Notes: generated by a model not told the origin, from the sequence alone. A DNA stretch of 64,000 bases from Diadema setosum (GCF_964275005.1 NC_092701.1:32755919-32819918), one strand, 5' to 3'; positions 1-12,598 are shown, counted from the stretch's first letter. Translations and numbers: made by a program.

Positions 1-448
1 TAAAGTTTTGGTGTTGGAATCGCTGGATGAGGAGACTACTTGAGTTTATGACATCATGTGTGGACAACAATTATAAAGAAAATATAAAGAAAATTCAACA
101 TGCTATCACTTTTCTATCATAATGAAAAAGCACTTGACTAACCGCTTTCAGAAAGCAGGGGGAATAATTACTAATACTACTCTCATCTTATTTCAGTATC
201 AAGTTGATGGAATGTATAATTTAATGAAAATGAATTTTATGGAATTCCCTTTATATTCTCTTTATAGTTATCCACACAAATACATGACGTCATAACCTGT
301 AGTAGTCTCCTCATCCACCAAAACTTTACCAACTCACTTTAACTTTTGCATCGATTGTCCAAGTCTCCTCAAATTGCTTTCACTGATGTGTTCTACTAAT
401 GTTACTGCTTTCACTCAATCCACATTTCTCTTTGGGTTTTGGTTTCCT
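1..448. mobile_element. TTAA foldback MITE, family A, copy 1 (cut by window edge)
   Basis: Right part of a long inverted-repeat element whose complete copy is at 6109-6658. The right end reads GGTTTCCT followed by TTAA at 449-452. The two arms pair across the element, for example GGATGAGGAGACTAC near 25 with its complement near 303. No coding capacity is visible. TTAA target use with long inverted repeats suggests a piggyBac-type non-autonomous element; that class is an inference. Confidence 0.8.
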
Positions 449-508
449 TTAATCACAATAATTATGACGCAACAATCGGTTAAAGGCAAAAATCTGGTGT
501 GTGACCAT

Positions 509-541
509 ATATATATATATGTATAATTTTTATATATGTAA

Positions 542-576
<35 letters not shown>
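509..576. repeat. (AT)n microsatellite
   Basis: Two blocks of alternating A and T separated by a short gap. The corresponding place in unit 2 (about 6738) has only a short AT stretch, and the third unit has a long one at 17051-17095, so the tract has changed length between units. Confidence 0.9.
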
Positions 577-578
<2 letters not shown>

Positions 579-1184
579 CAAATAAAATATTCATAAAACA
601 AATTCACATGAAAGAGAATAAGGGTTGAAGATATAGAACGAGGAAAATAAGAAAAACTGGACCGGATATCTTGACAAGTCGTGTTTGTCATTTCGATCTG
701 ACTTCGACCGGGCAAAGCAGCCGGATGAAATGGTAATTAACACTCCATGTTGGAATTAACCACAATACAAATTGTAAAACAGGAAACAAAACAAAACAAA
801 AGAGGATGTCAACTAGCTGGAATGTCAGAAGTGATATTGAAAGCTGTACAGTAAATCCTGTAAGCTAATTTGACCTCCGTACGACAATCGCGTTTTTGAC
901 CGATTATTGCAGCAGCTATAGCGCCGTCTATCTTTCAAGCCGTTTAATGAATTCCTGCAACTATGCAGTAAGTTGGTGCGAATATGATTTATATGATTTA
1001 TCATATTTAGTGCACTTCAAGAACGGAATACAAGCAAAAATTTCTGCTCTTTTTTTTTGTGTTTCTGCTCACAATATTTTGTGAAAACACGTGACATCTT
1101 GAAATAAAGATATTACTGTCTCCATCAAGTCAAACTTTAAACAGTGTTTAAGTGAAACTTGTGACGTTCTAAATTTCTGATTCT

Positions 1185-1560
1185 TTGATTTGATTTGATT
1201 TGATTTATTCACTACATACATATGCCAACATTATACACAAATATATAGATTTATTGTTTGTACATGAAATAAGTCATCTACTGTACATTTTGCGTGGAAT
1301 GTCACAAGCTATTTAAACTTTTACTGTAACATTCAGTAGATATAACTTACAAAAATATGTATAGAAACATTATACCAAAAAAAAGTCATAATGCATTTAG
1401 GTTTTATTGCGCAGAAATACGATAGAAGGAGAGGGAAAAGACGAGAAATCGAGAGGATAGGAAGAAGGGTACTTCACATCATGATAGTCTAATAAGGTAT
1501 GTACATTTGATTTGGCATATCTTTATAACTTCTTCTGTCGCCTTCTACAGAGTTTATAGG
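1185..1560 (-). mobile_element. Probable LINE 3' end with (AAATC)n tail
   Basis: On the minus strand an AT-rich, non-coding sequence ends in repeated AAATC at 1187-1206, the kind of short tandem tail that CR1- and L2-like LINEs carry. A diverged counterpart is present in unit 2 from about 7930, so it predates the duplication. No open frame is visible, so the call rests on the tail only. Confidence 0.35.
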
Positions 1561-2205
1561 ATATAAATAAAATGAAATAATGACAGCAATAATAAAAGCA
1601 TCCTGCTTGAAGGGCATTGCTTGATAGAGATCACAGAACAGATGAGAGGTTACACACGTGTTCGTCATCTCGTAACAGGTTATGTGTTAACTCTCAATTA
1701 AACTATCAGAGGATTTTTATGATTATGAACCATTCTTCCTCCCTGTTATGTCTGATCCATGCAGAATTGCATGATTTTTGTAATGTCTCCTCGGACCACT
1801 TTCTAAGGCAGCAAAAAAAAAAATGTGATCGTTGATTTCTTGCCAAAATGAACGGAGAAAGTGACAAGAAAAACTGCCATAAACATATAGTTCTCATGAT
1901 AGGTACATACTGCAAAAATGGACAAAAACACACGATGCCTATCGGAAATGATAAGTTATCTGAAATATCATATTATGCTGTTTCAGTGTGGCCTTTGGAA
2001 CACGGATGTGATAACAAAGTTTATTGCCATAAGCATCCGGAAGTGAAAGCTCGGCATCTATTGCGCGGTTCGTAAGCCAAGAGCCTCCTGGTTGAATGCA
2101 GAGTACATTGTACACCAAAATAATCTCTTCGTTCGTCTGTCCCGTTTCAATCCCGTGCCGTGTTCTTTTCGAGAATATCAGGCAGAAAGTTCCATCCGTG
2201 CCAAG

Positions 2206-2330
2206 ATGTCGCCGACCCGCCAAACTGTGTGCGCCCTGTTGATTCTGGTAGCTGCAGTAGAGTTCCATTCGACCGCTGCCTCTTGCTGCTGCCCTGCGAT
2301 GTGGACTGCCTTCGGAAATCATTGCTACAG
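2206..2330 (+). CDS. Lectin copy 1, exon 1
   Basis: 125 nt encoding the signal peptide and the start of the lectin domain, ending in phase 2 before the donor GTATAAAG. The ATG at 2206 was chosen because it gives a standard signal peptide and is conserved at 9036. Sequence upstream stays similar between the copies and is read as 5' untranslated. Confidence 0.92.
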
Positions 2331-4492
2331 GTATAAAGCAGTACGGGAAGCTTTATAACTAATGTGATGTAGCGGGCAGGCACCTTGTTGAAATCCATGC
2401 TTTATTTAGAACGGGATGCGAAGGCAAGAAGGCGACTTATCTAAACTACGCAATACGTCAGACGCCTATATACAGCAGAGTTTTGAAGAGTTTCCTTCTG
2501 GCCTACACCTTTCTCATGAAGACACCTATAGGAGAGCTGGAAATGAGTTGCCAACCTCTGATCTCAAAAGGCATGAATATCTGGATATCTCATTGGCCCA
2601 ATTCACTCTGTACAAACAATCCGCGTTGGCGAGGCCACCGCGCCGCCATCTTATTACCGCCTTACACCGCTTTCCACGCATTTACCAGCAGAGTCTGTCT
2701 CCAAGATTACGTGATGTGATGAGCTTCGCACACATTAGTGTATGGACAATGTGCGTGGTAAAATGGTGGCGCTGTGGCTTCAAATTGACCTATGAGATGT
2801 CTAGATATTTCCAACGGTATAGAGATCAGTGGTAGCCTCTCGCTTACCACGCCTTGAACAAAACGCCTCGACGAGTTTCACAAAGTTGCCGTCTCTCATT
2901 AAATTCCGATGAACTCCGGATGATTTTCGGACTTTTGCATTTTAACATATTTTGCTTATAATGGGTACAAAGTGACAGAATAAATAGTGATTGGGATAAG
3001 GAATAAGAATAATATCAAAATGCATAACAAATCACAGTGAACAAGGATGACGGCATATCAGCCTCACACAAGAATACAGGATTAGGTACTCATGGAAGCT
3101 GAACAACAGAGAAATGCATGCATAACTCAACACAGGTGAATGTAATTACATGGGTACATTGTGGATATACGAGTGTCCTATGTCATCATTCTTGATCAGT
3201 GTAATTTGTTTTGGGTCTTTTCAGAGCACAAGAAATTTCACAAAAGTATGGCACTAGCGGTGATTTATGTACTACATAGTATGAAATTGTGAAAATCGCC
3301 TTTAATTCATCTTTGGATTCAAATAAAGCGCAAGACGAATGTGGAGTATTATCGACATCTCTCCCTCTCGCTCGATCTACAGAGGGCGTCTGAACATGCC
3401 ATCTTCCGTAATATTTCTGCCTTTTCATTGACATTTTGGTAATCTGTTCTACCATATTTTCCTGATATTTAACAGCCAGTTTTCATCTATGCGTGATGTG
3501 TTTATTATGTATAACATGATAAGAAATGGTCTCATGGCAGGTCACCTTTTCTCCCTGAATGGGCTAAGAGTGGATGTGAATGATGAGATTAAGTGAAATG
3601 AGCATTAATCAATCATTCGATCAATCATATTTCAGTCAATCAATCAATGAGAATCCCGTGATTGCATGGCAGGTTCTTCAGCTATTCACGCTCGTGGTTT
3701 GAGGCGGAGGAGCATTGTCGGTCCTTCACCTCTCCCTCCTTCGGCTCGGGGCAGGGCAGTCCCTCGGCTCTCGCCCATCTCGCATCCATCCACTCTCAGG
3801 TGGAAAACGACTTTCTGCACACTTTCTTCGAGACGTCGAGAGCCAGGGATGACTCACAGGTGAATAATTTAGTTATGTAGTATAATCGAGAAAATGGATG
3901 ACATAATACATGTGCGTTAATTCTTCCAAAGATGTGTTGGTATGGTAATTCTATGGGGGGTTTTTTCAAACATTTATTTTTTATTTAATATGCAAAATTT
4001 CCATCCTATGCACTACCCGGTGTCAGTCTATTTCCTTGCGTTACGACAAAAAGTTGAAGAAAACATGTGTCGAAATCGTCTTCAAATCTAGCATCCTGTC
4101 CATTCTTTGTCTTCAGTATAAAGGTTCCCAAAAAAAAAAATGGTTACAAAACATTCAACCCAATTCGTCATTACACTTTAGGTATGCATTATTAAAGTAC
4201 AATCTCGAAACAACTCGACTTGTTTTGTTATTCCTAATGCCGACAGCCTCTAGGAGTCTACGCAACGTTGTGGATCGGGCTGCACGACTTGGAGGAGGAA
4301 GGGGTCTTCGTCTGGTCCGACGAAACGCCGGTCGACTTCGAAAACTGGGCCAACAACCAGCCCAACAACTCAGGCACGGGACCCAACTCAGACTGCGTGC
4401 ATCTCTTTGGGGGCTACAGCGGCAAGTGGCACGATCGTGGGTGCCGCGCTTTAACGAAGCAGTACATTTGTAAGATGCCCTATGTCTACTAG
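2206..4492 (+). CDS. Secreted C-type lectin, copy 1 (three exons)
   Basis: Single-domain C-type lectin of 185 residues, joined from exons 2206-2330, 3673-3859 and 4247-4492. Residues 1 to about 25 form a signal peptide with the hydrophobic core ALLILVAAV. The lectin domain follows: CCCP (27-30), WTAFGNHCYR (33-42), WFEAE (50-54), WIGL (113-116), QPN (142-144), WHD (165-167) and ICK (178-180). Cysteines 27/28/29, 40, 57, 154, 170 and 179 fit the long-form domain with three disulfides; the extra cysteines in the CCC cluster could link subunits. QPN replaces the mannose-type EPN or galactose-type QPD, and WHD replaces WND, so ligand and Ca2+ binding cannot be predicted with confidence. N144-N145-S146 is an N-glycosylation sequon overlapping QPN. 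The layout resembles echinoidin-like echinoderm lectins. The paralogue is at 9036-13098. All introns are GT-AG with matching phases (2, 0). Confidence 0.92.
3673..3859 (+). CDS. Lectin copy 1, exon 2
   Basis: 187 nt after the acceptor GGCAG, coding residues 43-104 from FFSYSRSW to DDSQ. It holds an unusually long Ser/Gly-rich insertion (about residues 61-74) before HLASIHS. It ends in phase 0 before the donor GTGAATAA. Confidence 0.92.
4247..4492 (+). CDS. Lectin copy 1, exon 3 and stop
   Basis: 246 nt including TAG. The acceptor is the AG at 4245-4246: the nearer AGs at 4252 and 4255 would break the frame left by exon 2, whereas 4247 gives PLGVYATLWIGL in frame. Carries WIGL, QPN, WHD and the last three cysteines. 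Confidence 0.9.
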   Translation, partial: PLGVYATLWIGLHDLEEEGVFVWSDETPVDFENWANNQPNNSGTGPNSDCVHLFGGYSGKWHDRGCRALTKQYICKMPYVY

Positions 4493-6104
4493 GTGTAGGC
4501 CCTATAGCCAACATGGCACAATGTCTACATGCTCCCGCCAGAGATGTTTAGCCTCCCTGTTACATGATATATAGCACGGGTATACATCCACCGGGATTGC
4601 AATATCCCTTTCGAGCCACAGTCCTAAAATCCTATTTATTGTACATACACAATTCATCTTGCCCACGGGACTGTGCAGTGACGTGGCTGACTGAAAGCCC
4701 TGTATAGCAAGAGGGAGACCAAAGATAGCTCCTTGGGCAGACGATTGTCTGTGTAGTATAGTGAGGTACCCGCGCCTCGCCAGGGGCCCTAATATTGTCA
4801 CCCTGCGTAAAATTGATACAAGCGCACTGAACAAAAATGTGCGCCCGGGACTGTGTTTAGTACGCTGGAAAATTTGCAGGGTTGTCACAACCAAGCAAGC
4901 TAAGGTGAAAACCGAACAGTTTTTCTTGAAAATCTTACATTTATGTAAGGAATAGGCCTACAACCTTATCAGAGACATCACGGTCACCCGCACACGTCTT
5001 TTACGTGCTTTTTCTATGGGAGAGCGTGGTGGCGATGTGCCGCGGGCCTACAACTATTCCGCATTGCTTTGGGTTTGACGACGACAGCTCCAAATTTCCG
5101 GTATCGATCACTGGACTTGTAGTTCCATTGAAATCGTCAGCATTTTTTCCTTTAAGTGAGTGGGATTTGATAGAACAGTGACGTAGTGTGATTTAAACAT
5201 GCATAAACATTAACTATGACGAGGTGCGGGTCATTCAAGTATACATGCATTCATTGGCATTAGGGGAAGGAGTTGGGCCTAACCGGTTCGGGGATGAGAT
5301 GGTTCAGGAGAAACGCCGCCATTCCCTTATTCAAAGACGCGCGTTGTATTTTTAAATTCTTTTGTATCACTTTCATTGTGATAGATGTGTAGGCTACTTG
5401 CATGTTTGTCTTCATCAAGTCACCTTTGAGATTTCATCATTGCAGTTTTCACATGCACCATTATTATTCTTCACAAAGTTAAGCAGGAACAGGGACTATA
5501 ATAAGGGGGAGGTGAGGAGAGTGTTCGTTTCGAGATTATTCCCCTGCCACCGAAGTAGGGAGCTAAGGGGAGTACTAGTATTAACCCTTGACCCAACCAA
5601 CCAAGAGTTCTACCCGACCCCGACCCCCTCCCTCCCCCCCCCCCCCCACACACACACACCCGACAAACGTTCCGCTACCCGTGAGTAGGGTAATTACGCT
5701 TGATAGCCTTGGTGGATTAAACATTGAAATTTTTCTCACATATCTTTCAGGTATCATGTGTCTTGTGTTGATAGCTGCCTGCTAATTTTGTTTCCGATTT
5801 ATAACCATGTATGTGTGTTTGGTTGCGTGCCTGTTCTTTTACAAATTAGTTGGTAATAAACGTATGTCACAGGGCAACTATGCGTGTCTCTGCCTAAAAA
5901 CAGAAAAACATATAGAGATAACTTCTCTTTAAAATGTTATTTAACAACCCATAATTTCAATGACTGCAATATTCAGTGCGTAGTTCTTGTGCCCTCATCA
6001 TTGCAAGACATTGGAAACTTTTATCAGTTCTCGTAGAAAAACGAAGGTCATGCGATGCTCTACTTCGCATTGCTGAAAATCATTTTGTATAGTGTCTATA
6101 GCTA
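4493..6104. other. Region downstream of lectin copy 1
   Basis: Presumed 3' untranslated and intergenic sequence. It aligns in pieces with 13099-14810 and 16801-17017. It has a C-rich tract followed by CA repeats at 5624-5660. An AATAAA at about 5853 is the first clear polyadenylation signal I find after the stop, but it is 1.3 kb away and is altered in unit 2, so I do not assign it. Confidence 0.5.
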
Positions 6105-6108
6105 TTAA

Positions 6109-6658
6109 GGGAAACCAAAACCCAAAGACAAATGTGGATTGAATGAAAGCAGCAAAATGAGAACATATCAGTGAAAGTTTAAGGAAAATCGATGCAAAAG
6201 ATACGAATTCTTAAAGTTTTGGTGTTGGAACCGCTGGATGAGGAGACTACTTGAGTTTATGACATCATGTATGGACAACAATTATAAAGAAGATATAAAG
6301 AAAATTCAACATGCTATAACTTTTCTAGCATAATGAAAAAGCACTTGACCAACCGCTTTCAGAAAGCAGGGGGAATGATTACGAGCACTACCCTTATTTT
6401 ATGTCAGCATCAAGTTGGGGGAATGTGTAATTTCATGAAAAATGAATTTTTGTGGACTTCCCTTTATATTTTCTTTATAGTTGTCCACACAAATACATGA
6501 CGTCATAACCCGTAGTAGTCTCCTCATCCACCAAAACTTTACCAACTCATAACTTTTGCATTGATTGTCCGAGTTTCCTCAAATTGCTTACACTGATATA
6601 TGCTACTAATGTTGCTGCTTTCACTCAATCCACATTTCTCTTTGGGTTTTGGTTTCCT
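6109..6658. mobile_element. TTAA foldback MITE, family A, copy 2 (complete)
   Basis: A 550-bp element flanked by TTAA at 6105-6108 and 6659-6662. Almost the whole length is an inverted repeat: the left arm starts GGGAAACCAAAACCC and the right arm ends GGGTTTTGGTTTCCT, with pairing continuing inwards for over 200 bp per arm. No coding capacity. The TTAA duplication and the paralogous empty site at 17018-17021 define both ends exactly. Likely piggyBac-type and non-autonomous. Confidence 0.9.
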
Positions 6659-7315
6659 TTAAGCACATATTATGACGCAATCAGCTGGTTAAAGACAAAA
6701 AGTTGTTGTGTGATTTGCCTGAACAGTTCTCTGACCAGATATATATAACAAATAAAATATTTATAAAACATTTCACATGATAGAGAATAAGGGTTAAAGA
6801 TATAGAACAAGGAAAATAAGAAAAACTGGACTGGATATATCTTGACAAGTCGTGTTTGTCATTTCGATCTGAATTCGACCGGGCAAAGTAGCCGGATGAA
6901 ATGGTAATTAACCCTTCATGTTGGAATTAGCCACAATACAAATTGTAAAACAGGAAACAAAACAAAACAAAACAACAAAAGAGGATGTCAACTAGCTGGA
7001 ATGTCAGAAGTGATATTGGAAGATGATGGCCGTATTATAGATAGTTTAGATGTGGGGCCTATCTTCCACAACGTTACAGTAAATCCTGTACGCTAATTTG
7101 ACCTCTGTACGACAATCGCATTTTTGACCGATTTTGTAGCAGCTGTAGCGCCGTCTATCTTTCAAGCTATTTAATGAATTCCTGCAACTATGCCGTAAGT
7201 TGGTGCAAATGATTAATATGACTTATCATTATTTTTTAATGCACTTCAAGAATGGAATACAAGCAAAAATTTCTGCGCGCATAAGCGAGAAATTGGAGAT
7301 GATCATGTCACGATC

Positions 7316-7792
7316 GGTTACAGTTCGTTATTCCGAAGGTTCGTTATTCCGAAGGTTCTGTAGTCCGAAGGTTCGTTATTCCGAAGATTCGTTATTCCGA
7401 AGGTTCGTTAATCCGAAAATGTGATAATGTTTGTTATTCCAAAGGTTCATTAATTTGAAAATTAAATAAGGTTCGTTATTCCGAAGGTTCGTTAATCCGA
7501 AAATGAAACAAAGCTCGTTATTCCGAAGGTTCGTTACGGACCCTATTTCATTTCGAATCAACGAACCTTCGGAATAACGGACCCTATTTCATTTTCGGAT
7601 AAACTAGCCTTCGGAATAGCGAACCCTATTTCATTTTCGAATTAACGATCCTTCGGAATAACGAACCTTCGGAATAACGCCACGAATGTTCGGATTACCG
7701 AACCCTTTTTCATTTTCGGATTAACGAACCTCTAGGTATAGGGAATTTGTTTGTTTCGGATTACGAACCTTCGGAATAACGAACAGCACCCG
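7316..7792. mobile_element. MITE built of TTCGTTATTCCGAAGG repeats, copy 1
   Basis: The left half repeats TTCGTTATTCCGAAGG and the related TTCGTTAATCCGAAAATG; the right half is their complement, with the turn near 7545. The ends are GGTTACAG and CAGCACCC. Flanks TCACGATC (7308-7315) and TCAAGATC (7793-7800) match at seven of eight bases, an old 8-bp target duplication. The family's boundaries are confirmed by the copy at 53373-53632. Absent from unit 1, so inserted after the duplication. Confidence 0.75.
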
Positions 7793-9035
7793 TCAAGATC
7801 TTCCTCCGGTTTGCATGCATATGTGGCTCTGACCATAATACCAATACTTTATGAAAACGTGACATCTTGAAACTACTGTCTCCATTATAAGTTAGACTTT
7901 TTAAAGTAAAACATTTCACGTTCTGTTTCTTTGATTTTATTTGATTCCATATGTCCAAAAAATGCAGATAGAGGCCTACCTACATTATACACAAACATAT
8001 AGATTGTACAGGGAATACATACATTTTGTGTGGAACGTAATAAAAGCTATTTATAAAGCTTGACTAGAACGAATATAACTTACACAAATATGAATAGAAA
8101 CATTATACAAAAAGAGTATGATGCACAATCAGTATACGTTTCATGGCTAGGAATATGATAGGAGAGAGAGAGAGGAAGAGAAATCGAGAGAATTGGAAGG
8201 GTACTCATATAGCTTAAGGTATGCAAATTTGATTTGGCATTTCTTAATAACTTCTGTCACATAACTTCTGTCACATTCTGCACACACTCAAACACATACA
8301 CACATACACCTCCAACCACGCACACACATAATAATATCAGGGGTAAACCCAAAGTAATATACAGTATTTAGATAAAGCACACACACAATGATATGATTTA
8401 CAGAATAGATAAGATTACTAAACCTGTATCATTATTTCGAGAGAAAGAAGAAGAAGAAAAAAAAATATACAGTGTTAATAAGCTCTGAGCATCACAGCAA
8501 TGATTCGGGAAAAATCCAGAGGCGTTGATACAGCAAGGTACTAGTAGTTTTGCAGCAAAACAACGGAGAAATGTTGTACAAAATGTAATCGTTGTTTCAA
8601 TGACGTATGAGTATACCTGCGGGCTGCAAGCCAAATGAGAAAAGTAGAAATTTAGTGCCAGAAAGTGGGAGTCATAACAATCTTCAAAATGAATTTAAAC
8701 CACAAGTTTATAAGTATCAAATAAGTGGCATAGGCATACTCCTCATGATAGGTACATTCTGCAAAAAATGGACGAAAAAAAATACGATGCCCGTTGGAAA
8801 TAATAAGTTATCTGAAATAATTATGTTGTTTCCGTGTGGCCTTTGGAACACGGACGGATGTGATAACAAGGTATACTACCAAAAGCATCCGGAAGTGAGC
8901 GCTCGGCATGTGTTGCGTGGTTCTAGAGGGTTTTTACGTACGTTTGACCTCCTGATTGAATGCACAATACAAATTTGTACATTGTATACCAAAACAATCG
9001 ATGTGGAAGAAACCCTGATTTCCATCCGTGCCAAG

Positions 9036-9160
9036 ATGTCGCCGACCCGCCAAACTGTGTGCGCCCTGTTGATTCTGGTAGCAGCAGTAGAGTTCCATTG
9101 CTCCACTGCCTCTTGCTGCTGCCCTGCAATGTGGACTGCCTTCGGAAATCATTGCTACAG
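9036..9160 (+). CDS. Lectin copy 2, exon 1
   Basis: 125 nt, ATG to the donor GTAAAAAG, phase 2. The reading frame happens to stay open upstream to about 8607, but the conserved start and signal peptide favour 9036. Confidence 0.92.
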
Positions 9161-12023
9161 GTAAAAAGTAGTACTGGAAGCTTTACAACTAACGTTATGT
9201 AACGGGCAGGTAACTTGTTGAACTGCATGGTTTATTTAGAACGGGATGCGAAGGCGAGAAGGCGACTTATCTTAACTAAGCAATACGCCAGACGCCTATA
9301 TACAGCCGACTTTTGAGTAGTTTCCTTCTGGCCTATACCTGTCTCATGAAGACACCTATAGGAGAGCTGTAAATGAGCTGCCAAACACTGATCTCAAAAG
9401 GCATGAAAATCTAGATATCTCATTGGCCCAATTCATTCTGTACAAACGATCCGCGTTGGTGAGGCCGCCGCGTCGCCATCTTGTTACCAGCCTTACACCG
9501 CTTTGCACGCATTTACCAGCGGAGACTCTCACCAAGGTCACGTGATGTGATGGGCTTCGTACACATTAGTGTACGGACAATGTGCGTGGTAAAATGGCGG
9601 CGCTGTGGCTTCAAAATTGGCCTAAGATATGTCTAGACACTTCCAGTAGAGATCAGTGGTAGCCTCTCGCTTACCACGCCTTGAACAAAACGCCTCTACG
9701 AGTTTCACAAAGATGCCGTCTCTCATTAAATGCCGATGAACTCCGGATGATTTTCAGACTTTTGCATTTTAACATCTTTTGCTTATATTGGGTACAAAGT
9801 GACAGAATTTATAGTGATTGGGATCAACTCACTCCCGTCCATTTTCGATTCTATGTTTCACAGAAATCAATAATTCCATGAGTATCCCACTTGACGTTCC
9901 AATGAATTTCATTTACCTCTTTTACGAACGATTTTTTGCTAAGAACACACTTATTTATACTGGCACAACTTATTGGAATTTTCTGAATAACGATATAAAA
10001 AATGCCCCCTCCATATATTCATTTAAAATGAGATTAAAGTCTTTTATATTGTAATTTCATGATCCTAGAATTGAAGTAGCCTGTTGGCTTATTTTAATTC
10101 CTTTTCGAAGAACTTGGATTACAAATGATATATTGTCACGTATTTTCTCGTCCCTGTTGTCCTGAGACACTTACAGAGTAGATTTGGTTTTATCTATATT
10201 ACTTCTGCATCTATTTTTCTATATTTCCATATCCTTTTCACGCATCCCATTATTTTTTCGATATAATTCTGTCGAGGATCGCTGGATATGTTTTGCCTTT
10301 CTGTCCGTTGTATTGTCTTCCTGTTATGTTAGTCTTGTCTCGTTCTGTCTTGTCTTTTAGTCCCCCTTTATTAGTTTCGTCGTCCCAGTCTCGTTTAATA
10401 TTTATTCGCCTGTGTGTGTGTGTCTGTCTGTTACGCTGTCTTCTTAGTGGGCTTCCAGACTTTTTTTCTGACTTTATTCCCAGCCTTTTTTCCTCTTTTT
10501 GCATGAGTTCATTTTCTATTGACATTCTGTACCTGAAGGGCCCACATTCTACAAGCATTGTCTTTTTAGTGGGTCCCTCCATTTTTTGCGTATTGTTATA
10601 TCGTCTTCAGGTCTTTATCATTCCAGTCAGTCAATTTTCATTACAACGTATTTTTTACCCCAAGGTTACACAATTATATATTTCTCAATTTACTTTGTTT
10701 TGATTATGCAACCTTATTCTCTGTTACCAAAGAAAGTGAAATGTATATGTTCTTTTCGAAAAATGAAATAAAGTTTGAATTGAATTGAATTGAATTGAAT
10801 TGGTGCTTTGTACTGTCATATTTTCCTGATGTTTCACAGCCAGTGCTATTACAATACTGTCAATACGATTAGGCCCCAGTCACATAAGCACGGATCCTCA
10901 AGGATCTACACGATGATCCGGGAGATCCGGGGAGATCCGTGAGGTTTCGACCTCGATGGAGTGTCGACGAGCGTTGATATGACTGTACACACGGTATCAA
11001 CACGGCAGCTACACGGATAAGGCCGGAAGAGCGCGGCGTCTTTACGGACAAACACGGCATCTACGGCATCCACACGGACCCTCCCGGATTGCTCTGTCAA
11101 CACGGCAATCCCCGGATGACGGATGTTTTTGACCTCCAAAAGTTGCCCTGTTGACCTCCCGGATGTCCCCGGATCTACACGGACGTAAACGTATGTCCAA
11201 GGATGTCCATGACGTTAACACAGATCTCTTCCCGGATCACCCCGGATCAGATCCGGAGTGGTCCGGGGTGATCAGGGATGTTTATGTGACTGAGGCATAT
11301 GGCCTATGTTATAGAGTTGTCATCATTGTTAATAGTAGCATAAGTTTTTAATGTGTTTACTATGTAGGCCTATAAAGTGATAAGAAATAGTCTTATGGAC
11401 GGTCACCTTTACTCCGTGAATGAGTAGAATATGCATTAATCAACAAATAGTCAACAATCATATCTTAATCAATTAATCAATTAGAATCCCGTGATTACAC
11501 GGCAGGTTCTTCAGCTACTCTCGCTCCTGGTTTGAGGCGGAGGGCCACTGCCGGTCCTTCACCTCTCCGTCCTTCGGCTCGGGGCAGGGCAGTCCCTCTG
11601 CTCTCGCCCATCTCGCCTCCATCCACTCCCAGGCCGAAAACGACTTTCTGCACACTTTCTTCGAGACATCCAGAGCGAGGAATGACTCACAGGTGAATAA
11701 TTTGGTTGTGTGTGTATATATATCTATATATGATTATAAGAAGAATGACTCTCAAATACGCCATTTGTAGATCCAATAAGGAGGTTTTTATTCACAAAAT
11801 TTTCAACCCGCCTCGGGCCTTCGTCAGTGTAGTGTATACTAGGAATATGATAAGTTTTTGGTTTTGAAAGCTTATCATTGTCCTAGTATACACTACACTG
11901 ACGAAGGCGGGTTGAAAATTTTGTGAATACAAATCTTCTTGTTGGGTCTATAGATGGCGTATTTGAGACTCATTCTTCTTGAAATTATAACATTTCCAAC
12001 ACGTGGAAAATTCCAAGATATAT

Positions 12024-12078
<55 letters not shown>

Positions 12079-12186
12079 TGTATATATAGTGTGAAAGGTG
12101 TGTTTTCAGTTGCTAAACCCCTAGGCCGTCGCATCTTAGTAGTGTGAGGATCAAAAGCTACGTCTACCGCCTCTTCTTTATTCTCA

Positions 12187-12223
<37 letters not shown>

Positions 12224-12542
12224 TGATAGTGGGATGACGCTGATATTTTCATCGAACGCTTCTGTCATCTTGGGAAGAATGATATACTAGTAATTGAGAC
12301 AGTAATGGAGACAGTATATTGCACGATGCCGTGCAACATGAAATATGTTGCCAAGTATGCTCTGAAGTTGTGAACTTGTGCTGAAACTGTACTGAATGAA
12401 TTATGTTTATTACTCCGAATGATTTATTATGCTCAAAACCTCTATTCCATTTCGTATAGACAATAAAGACAATAAAGCTGACGAAGACCCGAGGTCGAAA
12501 GCTTCTACCAGCAGCCGGCATCGTGCGACATCTACTATAATA

Positions 12543-12598
<56 letters not shown>

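Larger units (their letters stand above)
449..6104. repeat. Tandem duplication unit 1
   Basis: First of two long tandem units, each with a C-type lectin gene. It aligns with 6659-17017 along most of its length: flanks, both introns, all three exons and the 3' region. Position 1 of the window corresponds to 6212. Two stretches seem to lack a counterpart in unit 2, roughly 3001-3440 (intron 1) and 4760-5250 (downstream of the gene). The unit start is taken at the TTAA at 449 because the same junction recurs at 6659 and 17018. Confidence 0.85.

Noticed and set aside
530-715. Open frames rich in Tyr-Ile repeats (also at 11985, 12410, 45264, 45420 and 53908)
   Set aside because: They are translations of (AT)n microsatellites, with no other coding sign.
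4252-4256. Alternative acceptors for lectin exon 3 at 4253 or 4256
   Set aside because: Both would put exon 3 out of frame with exon 2 (phase 0); the AG at 4245-4246 keeps the frame in both gene copies.
7316-7792. CRISPR-like array
   Set aside because: Units are directly abutting, inverted at the centre and without unique spacers; the genome is eukaryotic.
8607-9164. 185-codon open frame covering lectin copy 2 exon 1
   Set aside because: Only the part from 9036 matches a protein. The upstream part is 5' untranslated, and in unit 1 the matching region is not open in this frame.
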